The position numbers and the translations under genes were made by a program. From Acetobacteraceae bacterium (GTDB taxonomy: Bacteria; Pseudomonadota; Alphaproteobacteria; Acetobacterales; Acetobacteraceae): 64,000 nucleotides of DNA. A model generated the notes under the pieces. The model ran no database searches. It was not told the origin of the DNA and saw only the letters and a program-made list of their open reading frames with translations. Below are positions 43,221 to 51,369 of the stretch, in pieces. The first letter of the stretch is position 1. The number at the start of each line of letters is the position of its first letter. Location: positions 1 to 64,000 of the forward strand of contig JASHOA010000063.1 of NCBI GenBank assembly GCA_030041375.1. The letters run 5' to 3'.

Positions 43221-44017
43221 GCGCAACCCATCCCGCCGGAACCGCCCCCATCGAGACGGTGGCGGAGTATTGGAACCGCCGCCCTTGCAACATCCGCCAC
43301 TCTCCGAGCGAGGTCGGTTCGCGGCAGTATTTCGACGAGGTCGAGGAGCGTAAATATTTCGTCGAGCCGCACATCCCGGCCTTTGCCGAGTTCAACCGCT
43401 GGCGGGGCAAGCGCGTGCTCGAGATCGGGTGCGGCATCGGCACCGACGCCGTCAATTTCGCTCGCGCCGGTGCCGACTACACGGGCATCGAGTTGTCGCG
43501 CGTCAGCCTCGATCTCACGCGCCGGCGATTCGAGGTCTTCAGTCTTGCCGGACGCCTGATCGAGGGCAATGCCGAGAAGCTTTCCTCTCTTGTTGCCCCC
43601 GCGTCCTTCGACCTCGTCTATTCTTTCGGTGTCATCCAGCACACGCCGGATCCTCAGGCCGTAATGAGCGAAGTTCGCAATGTGATCCGCCCTGACGGCG
43701 AATTCCGCCTGATGTTGTACGCGAGAGATTCCTGGAAGAATGCCATGATCGAGGCTGGCCTCGATCAACCGGAAGCGCAGTCCGGCTGCCCGATTGCCCT
43801 CACCTACACGGCGGAGGACGCGCGCGAGATGCTCACTGCTACCGGCTTCGATGTCATCTCGACCGCGCAAGACCATATCTTTCCATACGTGGTTGAAAAG
43901 TACGTCCGCTACGAGTATGATTTACAGCCCTGGTTCGCCGCGATGCCGCAAAAGATGTTTCGCACACTCGAGCAGCGGTTCGGCTGGCATCTGCTGATCA
44001 AGGCAAGGCCTTGCTGA
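43217..44017 (+). CDS. Class I SAM-dependent methyltransferase
   Basis: A 266-residue methyltransferase. ETVAEYWNRRPCNIRHSPSE and GSRQYFDEVEERKYFVEPHI form a distinctive N-terminal cap seen in polysaccharide-linked methyltransferases; VLEIGCGIGTDAVNFARAGA binds SAM, and FDLVYSFGVIQHTPDPQAVM is motif III. It starts within the stop of the dehydrogenase. A decayed partial copy of its N-terminus follows at about 44258. Confidence 0.86.
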   Translation: MSATHPAGTAPIETVAEYWNRRPCNIRHSPSEVGSRQYFDEVEERKYFVEPHIPAFAEFNRWRGKRVLEIGCGIGTDAVNFARAGADYTGIELSRVSLDLTRRRFEVFSLAGRLIEGNAEKLSSLVAPASFDLVYSFGVIQHTPDPQAVMSEVRNVIRPDGEFRLMLYARDSWKNAMIEAGLDQPEAQSGCPIALTYTAEDAREMLTATGFDVISTAQDHIFPYVVEKYVRYEYDLQPWFAAMPQKMFRTLEQRFGWHLLIKARPC

Positions 44018-44063
44018 CGGCTCACTCAAAGCCCAGTGTCCTGCATGGCGCAGCGAGATCGGG

Positions 44064-44363
44064 ATGGAACTCCTGACTGGCAGCACAGGCCTCGTTCGGC
44101 TCGTCGGCGAGCAGTTCGAAACCGACTGGGCTTCCCCGCTCGTGGATGCCGGCTGCCCTGGCGGTCTGGAAACCACGCACGGCACCTTTGGAAAAAGACC
44201 GTGTGCCTGTGCCTCCGACATGGATGGCGCGGAGCCGGTCACCGAAACCGCCACCATGGAAGCAGTCGCTGAGTATTCGAACCGCCCGACCTGCCACATC
44301 CATCGCTCCCCAACGGGTGCACCCGCGCGCCCTCACCTGGGCGAAGTCGAAACGGGGTTCTGA
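44064..44363 (+). pseudogene. Remnant of a second, paralogous methyltransferase N-terminus
   Basis: An open frame of 99 codons whose last third (MEAVAEYSNRPTCHIHRSPT then GAPARPHLGEVETGF) aligns with the start of the preceding methyltransferase (IETVAEYWNRRPCNIRHSPS then EVGSRQYFDEVEERKYF). Similar positions and DNA identity (GAGTATT-GAACCGCC) point to a duplicated gene that lost its SAM-binding part before the glycosyltransferase gene. The first 60 codons resemble nothing I know. It may be read as a small ORF but is unlikely to be functional. Confidence 0.6.
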
Positions 44364-45391
44364 TGGCGGAGTTCGCCAACACTCTGGACAAGACCTGGGG
44401 CTTCCTCGACGTCGATCACCCGGCCCATCGGCTCTCGGTCATCATTCCGGTGTGCAACGAGGCGGAGAGCATCGAGCCTCTCATGGAACGCCTCTTCAAA
44501 GTGTTGGACACGCAGTTTTCCGGCCTCCCGGGCGCTTTCGAGGTCATCGCCGTCAACGACGGCAGCACGGACGAGTCGCTTCACAAGCTCAAGCAACAGG
44601 CCCGGATTCGTCCCGAGTTGAAGGTGGTGGACTTCCGGAGAAACTACGGCCAGACGGCGGCTTTGCTGGCAGGCATCGAGTTCGCCCGCGGTGAAGTACT
44701 GGTCTCGATCGATGCCGACCTCCAGAACGACCCGGAGGATATCCCGTTGCTGCTCGCGCGGCTCGCCGAAGGAGCGGACGTGGTCTCCGGCTGGCGCAAG
44801 GATCGGCGAGATGCACGATGGCGCCGCAACTTCGTGAGCCACGTTGCCAACTGGATGATCTCCTGGATCTCCGGCGTGAAGCTGCACGATTACGGCTGCA
44901 CCCTGAAAGCCTACCGCCGGGAGGTGATCAAGGGTGTCAGGCTTTATGGAGAGATGCACCGGTTCCTTCCGGTCTACGCTCGCTGGATGGGGGCGAAAGT
45001 CGTCGAGATTCCGGTCCGCCACAGTCCGCGGCGGTTCGGCAAGTCCCACTACGGGCTCAGGAGAATTGTCAAGGTCACGCTCGACATTCTCGTCGTCAAG
45101 TTCCTCGACCGCTATATGACGAAGCCGATCTATGTCTTCGGCAGTTTCGGCCTGCTTGCGATCGCCTTCTCTTTCGCGACCCTCGTGCTGGCCCTTTGCC
45201 TGCGATTCTTCGATGGGATCTCGCTGATCCAGACGCCGCTGCCGCTGCTTGCCGCGATGGCTTTCCTGGTTGGTTGCATGAGCCTGTTGATGGGGTTGCT
45301 CGCCGAAATCGTGGTGCGGACCTATTTCGAATCGCAGCGGAGGCCACCGTTCCTTGTCCGCGAGCTCACCAACTTCGAGGCCGGCGGCTGA
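44363..45391 (+). CDS. Membrane GT2 glycosyltransferase (GtrB/DPM-like)
   Basis: A 342-residue enzyme that loads a sugar on polyprenyl phosphate. LSVIIPVCNEAESIEPLMER, FEVIAVNDGSTDESL, FRRNYGQTAALLAGIEFARG and LVSIDADLQNDPEDIPLLLA are the catalytic GT2 motifs, and HDYGCTLKAYRREVIKGVRL and VRHSPRRFGKSHYGL the GtrB ones. Two C-terminal helices (IYVFGSFGLLAIAFSFATLV and LLAAMAFLVGCMSLLMGLLA) anchor it. It overlaps the methyltransferase remnant and is followed immediately by the amidotransferase gene. Confidence 0.9.
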   Translation: MAEFANTLDKTWGFLDVDHPAHRLSVIIPVCNEAESIEPLMERLFKVLDTQFSGLPGAFEVIAVNDGSTDESLHKLKQQARIRPELKVVDFRRNYGQTAALLAGIEFARGEVLVSIDADLQNDPEDIPLLLARLAEGADVVSGWRKDRRDARWRRNFVSHVANWMISWISGVKLHDYGCTLKAYRREVIKGVRLYGEMHRFLPVYARWMGAKVVEIPVRHSPRRFGKSHYGLRRIVKVTLDILVVKFLDRYMTKPIYVFGSFGLLAIAFSFATLVLALCLRFFDGISLIQTPLPLLAAMAFLVGCMSLLMGLLAEIVVRTYFESQRRPPFLVRELTNFEAGG

Positions 45392-45392
45392 G

Positions 45393-47273
45393 ATGTGCGG
45401 ACTGGCCGGATTCGCGGGAGACGGCGGTGCCGATGCCCTGCGGCCCATGCTCGATCTGCTTTCCCACCGCGGGCCGGACGGCGAGGGCATCTACGCCGAC
45501 CCCGATCTTCCTGTGCGGCTTGGCCACACCCGCCTTGCGATCATCGATATCGCCGGCGGCCGCCAGCCGATGTGGAACGAGGACGGCACCGTCGGCCTGA
45601 TCTTCAACGGCGAGATCTACAATCACGCCGACCTGCGCCGCGAACTGACTGCTTGCGGCCACGTTTTCGCAACCGACCACAGCGACACCGAGGTTCTGGT
45701 CCACGGGTACGAGGAATGGGAAAGCCGGCTGCCGGCGCTCCTCAACGGCATGTTCGCTTTCGTCATCCTCGACCGCCGCCGCCGCCGGCTCTTCCTCGCG
45801 CGCGACCGGTTCGGCGAGAAGCCGCTTTTTTATGCGCGTCAGGGTGGACTCTTCCTCTTCGCAAGCGAACTTCCCGCCCTGGCGCGCCATCCAGGCTTCA
45901 TTCCCCGCCTCCAGCCGCGCGCGGTGCAGAAGTTTCTCGCGCATGGGTTTCTGCCGGCGCCGCATACGCTCTGGGAGGACGCATACAAGCTGCCGGGCGG
46001 CTCGCACCTGACCTACGACATCGTTACGGGCGAAACGAAGATCGTGCGCTACTGGAGGTTCACCATCGAACCCGACGAGGCGCTCGGGACGCGGCCGGAA
46101 GGATCGCTCGCCGAGGAGTTGCGCGCACTGCTGTTCCAGGCGACACGCCGCCGCCTGATGAGCGACGTGCCGCTCGGGGTTTTCCTCAGTGGCGGCATCG
46201 ATTCGAGTGCGGTCCTTGCGGGTGTCAAATCCGGGCGGGAACCGCAGGCGGTGAACACTTTCACCATCGGCTTCAACGAACCCTCCTTCGACGAGTCGGA
46301 GCATGCCGCGGCGGTGGCGCGGGCTTTCGGCACCGCGCATGCCATGCAGCGGGTGGAGCTTCAGGCAGCCCGGGACCTCATCCCCGGCCTTCTCTCCCGG
46401 GTCGGCGAACCGATCGGAGACGCCTCGATCCTTCCGACCTGGCTCCTTGCCCGCTTCACGCGCCAGCACGTGACCGTCGCGCTTTCCGGCGATGGCGGCG
46501 ACGAACTCTTTGCCGGGTACGATCCGTTCAAGGCCCTCTCGCCGGCCCGCCTCTATCAGATGCTGGTGCCGCGCGGGCTGCATCGGGGCCTGCAGCGCCT
46601 GGTCGATCTCGTGCCCGGCTCGGCGCGCAACATGAGCCTCGATTTCAAGTTGCGACGCGCGTTGCTTGGCCTCTCCTATCGTCCCTGCCTTTGGAACCCG
46701 GTGTGGCTCTCGCCCGTCGATCCGCGCTTCATGCAGGAACTCTGCGCCGAGCCGTTGCGTGCCGAGGAGCTTTACGAAGAGGCGATCGATAGCTGGCAGG
46801 CGGCCGGCAACCGGGACCTCCTCGACCGCAGCCTTGAATTCTACGCCAACTACTATTTACCGGACGATATTCTGTTCAAGGTCGATCGCGCTGCCATGCT
46901 CAATTCGCTCGAAAGTCGCGCCGTCTTCCTCGACAACGACCTGGTGGAGTTCTGCCGCCGCCTTCCGGGCCATTTCAAATACCGCAACGGGGAGCGCAAA
47001 TACCTCCTCAAACGCGCGCTCAGGGGCGTCGTCCCCGACGCGGCGCTCGATCGGCGAAAGAAGGGCTTCGGCATACCACTCGCAAGCTGGTTGCGCACGA
47101 TTCCCGCAAGCCCTCCCATGGAGCCGCTTCCCGGCATGCGCCTGGAGCGCGTGGCGCAGGCCTGGCGGGATCACCGCTCCGGTGCTGCCGATCACCGGCT
47201 GTTCCTGTGGAGCTGGCTCAGCCTGCAATGGGGTCTGGCTCGGCAGACTGCGGCGGATCCGGTCGCGGCATGA
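45393..47273 (+). CDS. asnB: Glutamine-hydrolysing asparagine synthetase-like amidotransferase
   Basis: A 626-residue protein. MCGLAGFAGDGG gives the N-terminal nucleophile Cys-2, with FNGEIYNHADLRRELTACGH and RDRFGEKPLFYARQ from the glutaminase domain; VFLSGGIDSSAVLAGVKSGR is the ATP-pyrophosphatase loop of the synthetase domain, with VALSGDGGDELFAGYDPF later. Members in polysaccharide loci may amidate uronic acids or an unknown carboxylate rather than make asparagine. The ATG at 45393 exposes Cys-2 and was chosen for that reason. Confidence 0.88.
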   Translation: MCGLAGFAGDGGADALRPMLDLLSHRGPDGEGIYADPDLPVRLGHTRLAIIDIAGGRQPMWNEDGTVGLIFNGEIYNHADLRRELTACGHVFATDHSDTEVLVHGYEEWESRLPALLNGMFAFVILDRRRRRLFLARDRFGEKPLFYARQGGLFLFASELPALARHPGFIPRLQPRAVQKFLAHGFLPAPHTLWEDAYKLPGGSHLTYDIVTGETKIVRYWRFTIEPDEALGTRPEGSLAEELRALLFQATRRRLMSDVPLGVFLSGGIDSSAVLAGVKSGREPQAVNTFTIGFNEPSFDESEHAAAVARAFGTAHAMQRVELQAARDLIPGLLSRVGEPIGDASILPTWLLARFTRQHVTVALSGDGGDELFAGYDPFKALSPARLYQMLVPRGLHRGLQRLVDLVPGSARNMSLDFKLRRALLGLSYRPCLWNPVWLSPVDPRFMQELCAEPLRAEELYEEAIDSWQAAGNRDLLDRSLEFYANYYLPDDILFKVDRAAMLNSLESRAVFLDNDLVEFCRRLPGHFKYRNGERKYLLKRALRGVVPDAALDRRKKGFGIPLASWLRTIPASPPMEPLPGMRLERVAQAWRDHRSGAADHRLFLWSWLSLQWGLARQTAADPVAA

Positions 47274-48181
47274 GGATCGCCGCCCGCAACGGGCACGCGA
47301 GCCTGACCAAAGCCGGCTCCCCGGACCGGTTCGGCTACGAGTGGCGCGAGTATTCGGAGATGCGCCCCGAATACGAGACGCAGTTCCGGCGCTGGACCAC
47401 CCATCTCAGGCCCGAGGATTGGCAGGGCAGGAGCTTCCTGGATGTCGGCTGCGGCATGGGCCGCAACAGTTACTGGCCGCTGAGCTACGGAGCGTCGCGT
47501 GGTGTCGCGATCGACGTAGACCAACGGTCCCTCGCAGCCGCGCACCGGACTCTGGCCCGGTATCCGAACGCGGCCGTCCTCGCCGCCAGTGCCTACGACA
47601 TCCCGTTCGCCGGCGCGTTCGACATCGTGTTCTCGATCGGTGTCATCCATCACCTCGAACAGCCGCGCCGGGCGGTTGCAGAGATGGTCCGTGCGGCCCG
47701 GCCCGGTGGCCGCGTTCTGATCTGGGTCTATGGCCGGGAGAACAACGGCTGGATCGTGACTTTCGTCGATCCGCTTCGCAAGGTGCTCTTTGCCCGACTG
47801 CCCGTGGCATTCGTTCATCATCTCTCGCTCTATCCGGCCGTCGTGCTCTGGTGCGCGCTCAGGCTCGGGTTACGCCGCGTGGACTATTTTCGCTTTCTCG
47901 GCCAATTCTCTTTCCGTCATCTACGGTCGATCGTCTTCGATCAGCTTCTCCCGCGCATCGCACATTACTGGCCACGCGAGACCGTCGAGGCAATCATGCA
48001 GGAAGCCGGACTCGCGGATATTCGCGTCTCCTGGATCAACGAGATCTCATGGTCGGCGATCGGCACAAAGCCCGCTCCTGCGGACGACCGCCGCCCCGAC
48101 CGCGAGCGGGCGGGGGACGCCGCCGACGGGACTCCGCACCCCTTCTGCACGGCCCGCCATCGTGGCCCGGCGAGTCCGTGA
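47270..48181 (+). CDS. Class I SAM-dependent methyltransferase
   Basis: A 303-residue protein with DRFGYEWREYSEMRPEYETQ and FRRWTTHLRPEDW before the SAM-binding SFLDVGCGMGRNSYWPLSYG, then FDIVFSIGVIHHLEQPRRAV and PGGRVLIWVYGRENNGW. The C-terminal half (VDYFRFLGQFSFRHLRSIVF) is typical of methyltransferases in glycan clusters. It begins in an ATGA with the amidotransferase stop and probably methylates a sugar or the amidated residue. Confidence 0.83.
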   Translation: MRIAARNGHASLTKAGSPDRFGYEWREYSEMRPEYETQFRRWTTHLRPEDWQGRSFLDVGCGMGRNSYWPLSYGASRGVAIDVDQRSLAAAHRTLARYPNAAVLAASAYDIPFAGAFDIVFSIGVIHHLEQPRRAVAEMVRAARPGGRVLIWVYGRENNGWIVTFVDPLRKVLFARLPVAFVHHLSLYPAVVLWCALRLGLRRVDYFRFLGQFSFRHLRSIVFDQLLPRIAHYWPRETVEAIMQEAGLADIRVSWINEISWSAIGTKPAPADDRRPDRERAGDAADGTPHPFCTARHRGPASP

Positions 48182-48310
48182 AACCATGCGTATGCAGCAC
48201 CAACAACGATAAGGCGCTTTCAACATGCAGGACCGCGGCACGCCGTTCCGGCCGGGACCTCGATGCCGCGGCTTTGAGACTGCCGCCGCGCCCTTGAAGG
48301 AGCAGAAGTG

Positions 48311-48661
48311 ATGCCGAGAACGTTGCTGTTCCTCGCATGTGTCATACTCAGCACGGTGGCAGCCAATCTGCTGCTGAAAGCCGGGGTTGCCGCCGATCCG
48401 ACCGGCGGCTTCATCACGAAGCTCCTGCAACCCCATGTCCTGCTTGGCCTGGCCCTGTTCGGCGCGGGGGCGATGCTCTATCTGCTCGTCCTCGCAAGAC
48501 TGCCGCTGAACGTCGCGCAATCTGCGCTTGCTTTGCAATATGTGGGCGTCATGCTTGGTTCCGTCGTGGTGCTCGGAGAGCCGATGCCCCCCGCCCGTCT
48601 GCTCGGCGCCGCATTGATCACGAGCGGGGTGATTCTCGTCGGGCTGTCAGCCACCGGATGA
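48311..48661 (+). CDS. Small multidrug-resistance/EamA-like membrane protein
   Basis: A 116-residue protein with four hydrophobic helices: LLFLACVILSTVAANLLLKA, LLGLALFGAGAMLYLLVLAR, LPLNVAQSALALQYVGVMLG and ARLLGAALITSGVILVGLSA. It resembles half-EamA proteins such as ArnE/ArnF, which flip modified undecaprenyl-phosphate sugars. A GTG three bases earlier is possible. In this cluster a role moving a lipid-linked sugar is reasonable but unproven. Confidence 0.75.
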   Translation: MPRTLLFLACVILSTVAANLLLKAGVAADPTGGFITKLLQPHVLLGLALFGAGAMLYLLVLARLPLNVAQSALALQYVGVMLGSVVVLGEPMPPARLLGAALITSGVILVGLSATG

Positions 48662-48724
48662 CCGGCGTCCCGGATCAAGACCCGATCGTGCTCGCAGGCG
48701 ATCGGACAAGGATTTGAAAGGCCA

Positions 48725-49462
48725 ATGCTCGAAGCGACCTACGCCGTAGAAGCAGCGATCGAGGAAACGCACTGGTGGTTCGTCGGGCGGAGGCGGCTTT
48801 TCGGTCGCGAGCTGGAGGCCGCCGGAATACGGCTCGATGCCCGAATTCTCGATGTCGGAACAGGCACCGGCTCGAACCTCCGGATGCTGCGCGACCTCCG
48901 ATACTCGGCGGTCGAGGGCCTCGACATGAGCGAGGAGGCGATCCGGTGGTGCGCCGGCAAGGGACTGGGCCCGGTCCGCCGCGGCAGCATTTGCGATATG
49001 CCGTTCGAGGAAGGACGGTTCGATGCGGTCCTCGCGACCGACATCATCGAGCATGTCGAAGACGACGAACGGGCGCTCACCGAGCTCACCCGCGTCATCA
49101 GGCCGGGTGGGACAGCACTCATCACGGTCCCGGCATTTCCTGCACTGTGGGGGCTTCAGGACGAGGTCGCTCTTCATCGGCGGCGTTATCGGATGAGGCC
49201 TTTGCTGCAGCTGGTGCGTGCATCGGGACTTTCTGTCGCCCGCGCCTATCACTTCAACTACCTTCTGTTCCTGCCGATCTGGGGTGCGCGGCAGGTGATG
49301 CGTCTTGCCCGGACACGACTGGAGAGCGAGGGCCAGGTCCGCGGACCAGTGCTGGATCGGATACTCTCAGCCATTTTCACGTTCGACATTCTGACCGCCC
49401 CGCGGCTTCATCCCCCGTTCGGCGTATCGATCCTGATCCGCGCCATCAAACCGGCCCGATAG
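48725..49462 (+). CDS. Class I SAM-dependent methyltransferase
   Basis: A 245-residue methyltransferase. EATYAVEAAIEETHWWFVGR is a common N-terminus of glycan-cluster methyltransferases, ARILDVGTGTGSNLRMLRDL binds SAM, DAVLATDIIEHVEDDERALT and RVIRPGGTALITVPAFPALW follow, then DEVALHRRRYRMRPLLQLVR. The C-terminus has hydrophobic stretches (FNYLLFLPIWGARQVM) that could touch the membrane. Two bases separate its stop from the TTG of the next gene. Confidence 0.85.
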   Translation: MLEATYAVEAAIEETHWWFVGRRRLFGRELEAAGIRLDARILDVGTGTGSNLRMLRDLRYSAVEGLDMSEEAIRWCAGKGLGPVRRGSICDMPFEEGRFDAVLATDIIEHVEDDERALTELTRVIRPGGTALITVPAFPALWGLQDEVALHRRRYRMRPLLQLVRASGLSVARAYHFNYLLFLPIWGARQVMRLARTRLESEGQVRGPVLDRILSAIFTFDILTAPRLHPPFGVSILIRAIKPAR

Positions 49463-49464
49463 CC

Positions 49465-51297
49465 TTGGACCGGCGATCAAATGGCGCGCCCGGCATCGCC
49501 CGGCACCGGCACGTGCCGGTCTTCGCCGGGCTGGCCGCCGCGCTCGCACCTTTGACCCTCCTGATCTGGAATCGGGACTGGTTCTTCACTCCCGTTGGGT
49601 ACATCGACCCCTGGACCTATCTGGGGTTTTTCAATTTCTACGGCAATCCGCATTACTTGCCGCACCTCTACAAGCTGGCTCGTCTGCCCTGGATCCTGAG
49701 CGGCTGGCTGATCTATCACCTGTTCCCGCCGCTCGCCGCCGCATACGTCCTGCACGGGACCTTTCTGGCTCTTGCCGTCGGCGGGATGTTCGCGACCGTC
49801 TATCTCGCCTTCGATGATCTGCTCGTCGCATCCGCTGCCGCTCTAGTCCTCGGTTTCCTGACCCCGTTTCACGGCAGCGGCGGCTGGGAGTACCACAACA
49901 CCGGAGCGGGTGCCTTCTATCTGGTCGGCACCGCCTTGCTGCAGTGGGCGATCGTCGCACCGCGCTGGCGCGGGCGCGCCATGGCGCTCTGGGGCGCCGC
50001 CTTTGGTCTCACCGTCCATTCGAACATCGCGTTCATCAACCTGTTTCCGGTCCTGACTGTCCATTACTGCGCATCGGTCTGGTATGCGGAGGGCCGTTCG
50101 CGCGGCGCCGCGACCTACCTGCTGCCCTTCGTCTACGCCGCCCTCGCGGCCATCGGCGTGACCGCGCTACTCTCGGTGATCAACGTCGCCGTGGGTCGTG
50201 GGCCCTGGTTCTTCCTGTCTCTCCTCGAGATCACGCTGCGTGATGTCGGCGATGCCAAGTTTCAGGCCAGGTGGTGGCTGCCCTGGAGTGTCCGGTGGCT
50301 CAAACCGGAGTTTGCTTATCTGGCCGTCCCGGCGGCCACGGCGATCGCCGGCGCCATCGCCCTGTCGTTTCAGAGACCACGTGCATCCGCTCGCCGCCTC
50401 GCGGCGTTGCTCTTCATTTCCGAGCAAGTATTCCTGGTGCTGCTCTGGGTAATCTGGCAAACGTTTGGCCAGACCGCTTTCCAACCCGACTACTTCGCGT
50501 ATCCACTTCTGCCTCCTTCGGTGCTGGCCATCGCCGGGATGCTCTTCCTCGGCGCGTACCGCCCGCAGGGCACGCGCGGCCTACCGGTCGTCGTGATCGG
50601 CTGGGCTTTTCTCTCCATTGCGCTCGCATTACTCAATGAGGACGCGATTTTCCAGCTTTCTCCGGCGATGGCCCGCGTCTGGCTTCTGGTTCCGATGGGC
50701 CTCATCCTCGGGGGGCTGCTGCTCCACGGCGCCTTGCGGGGCACCATGGCCGCATGGCTCATCTTTTTTGGCCTCTTCGCTGTCGCCAACGCAGCCGCTG
50801 TGCCCTACGGGTTCGCCATCGCCAACGCGGCCGATTATCCTCACGGAGCGCCAAGTCCGTATCGAGTGAACGACAACTGCCGGCTTCAGCCAGCCTTTTA
50901 CATGACGATCATGAACGCCGCGCGAGCCCTCGGCGCTGCCGATCCAGGCCTCCACAAGGAGCGCCTATGGTTCGACCAAAAGGAGCTACTGAGACCCTTG
51001 TCCGGCTGCGACATTGAGATGCGAAGCGTTGCGTACTCGCTGGCCGGTGTCATTTGGGACTCTCTTGCCGGCCTTTACCCTGCTCCTCCGCTGGACCGGA
51101 TTCCCAAACAGGACCTCGTTGCTGCAGGTCGAAACGGCTTCCTCGTTGTCGTTCCGACCAACCGGCCCCAGACCATCGCACAACTCACGGCGCGATTTGC
51201 CGGTGCCGGGGTCGCAATCACGAGCATTGAGCGCACTGCGGTGGGTGCGCCGCCGGTCAAGCTCGAACTCTATCTGCTCCGGGCCGCGACACGTTGA
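49465..51297 (+). CDS. Large integral membrane protein, unknown function
   Basis: A protein of about 610 residues starting at a TTG two bases after the methyltransferase stop; an ATG/GTG start within the first 90 residues is not evident. About ten hydrophobic helices follow, with polar loops such as IDPWTYLGFFNFYGNPHYLP, HGSGGWEYHNTGAGAFYLVG and FWNRDW-like patterns, then a C-terminal soluble domain (LVAAGRNGFLVVVPTNRPQT). The layout resembles GT-C glycosyltransferases, which use polyprenyl-linked sugars on the periplasmic side, but no catalytic motif is clear. Convergent with a similar protein. Confidence 0.65.
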   Translation: MDRRSNGAPGIARHRHVPVFAGLAAALAPLTLLIWNRDWFFTPVGYIDPWTYLGFFNFYGNPHYLPHLYKLARLPWILSGWLIYHLFPPLAAAYVLHGTFLALAVGGMFATVYLAFDDLLVASAAALVLGFLTPFHGSGGWEYHNTGAGAFYLVGTALLQWAIVAPRWRGRAMALWGAAFGLTVHSNIAFINLFPVLTVHYCASVWYAEGRSRGAATYLLPFVYAALAAIGVTALLSVINVAVGRGPWFFLSLLEITLRDVGDAKFQARWWLPWSVRWLKPEFAYLAVPAATAIAGAIALSFQRPRASARRLAALLFISEQVFLVLLWVIWQTFGQTAFQPDYFAYPLLPPSVLAIAGMLFLGAYRPQGTRGLPVVVIGWAFLSIALALLNEDAIFQLSPAMARVWLLVPMGLILGGLLLHGALRGTMAAWLIFFGLFAVANAAAVPYGFAIANAADYPHGAPSPYRVNDNCRLQPAFYMTIMNAARALGAADPGLHKERLWFDQKELLRPLSGCDIEMRSVAYSLAGVIWDSLAGLYPAPPLDRIPKQDLVAAGRNGFLVVVPTNRPQTIAQLTARFAGAGVAITSIERTAVGAPPVKLELYLLRAATR

Positions 51298-51369
51298 GAT
51301 CGCTTGCGAACCGACCACTGCCATAGCCATCTGCGCGACCTTGCTGCGCCCGGCGGTACCCGGGGCGCT

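Noticed and set aside
48775-49464. Upstream 230 codons of the frame containing the large membrane protein
   Set aside because: This part is a shadow of the methyltransferase at 48725-49462; the TTG directly after that gene's stop is the more likely start.
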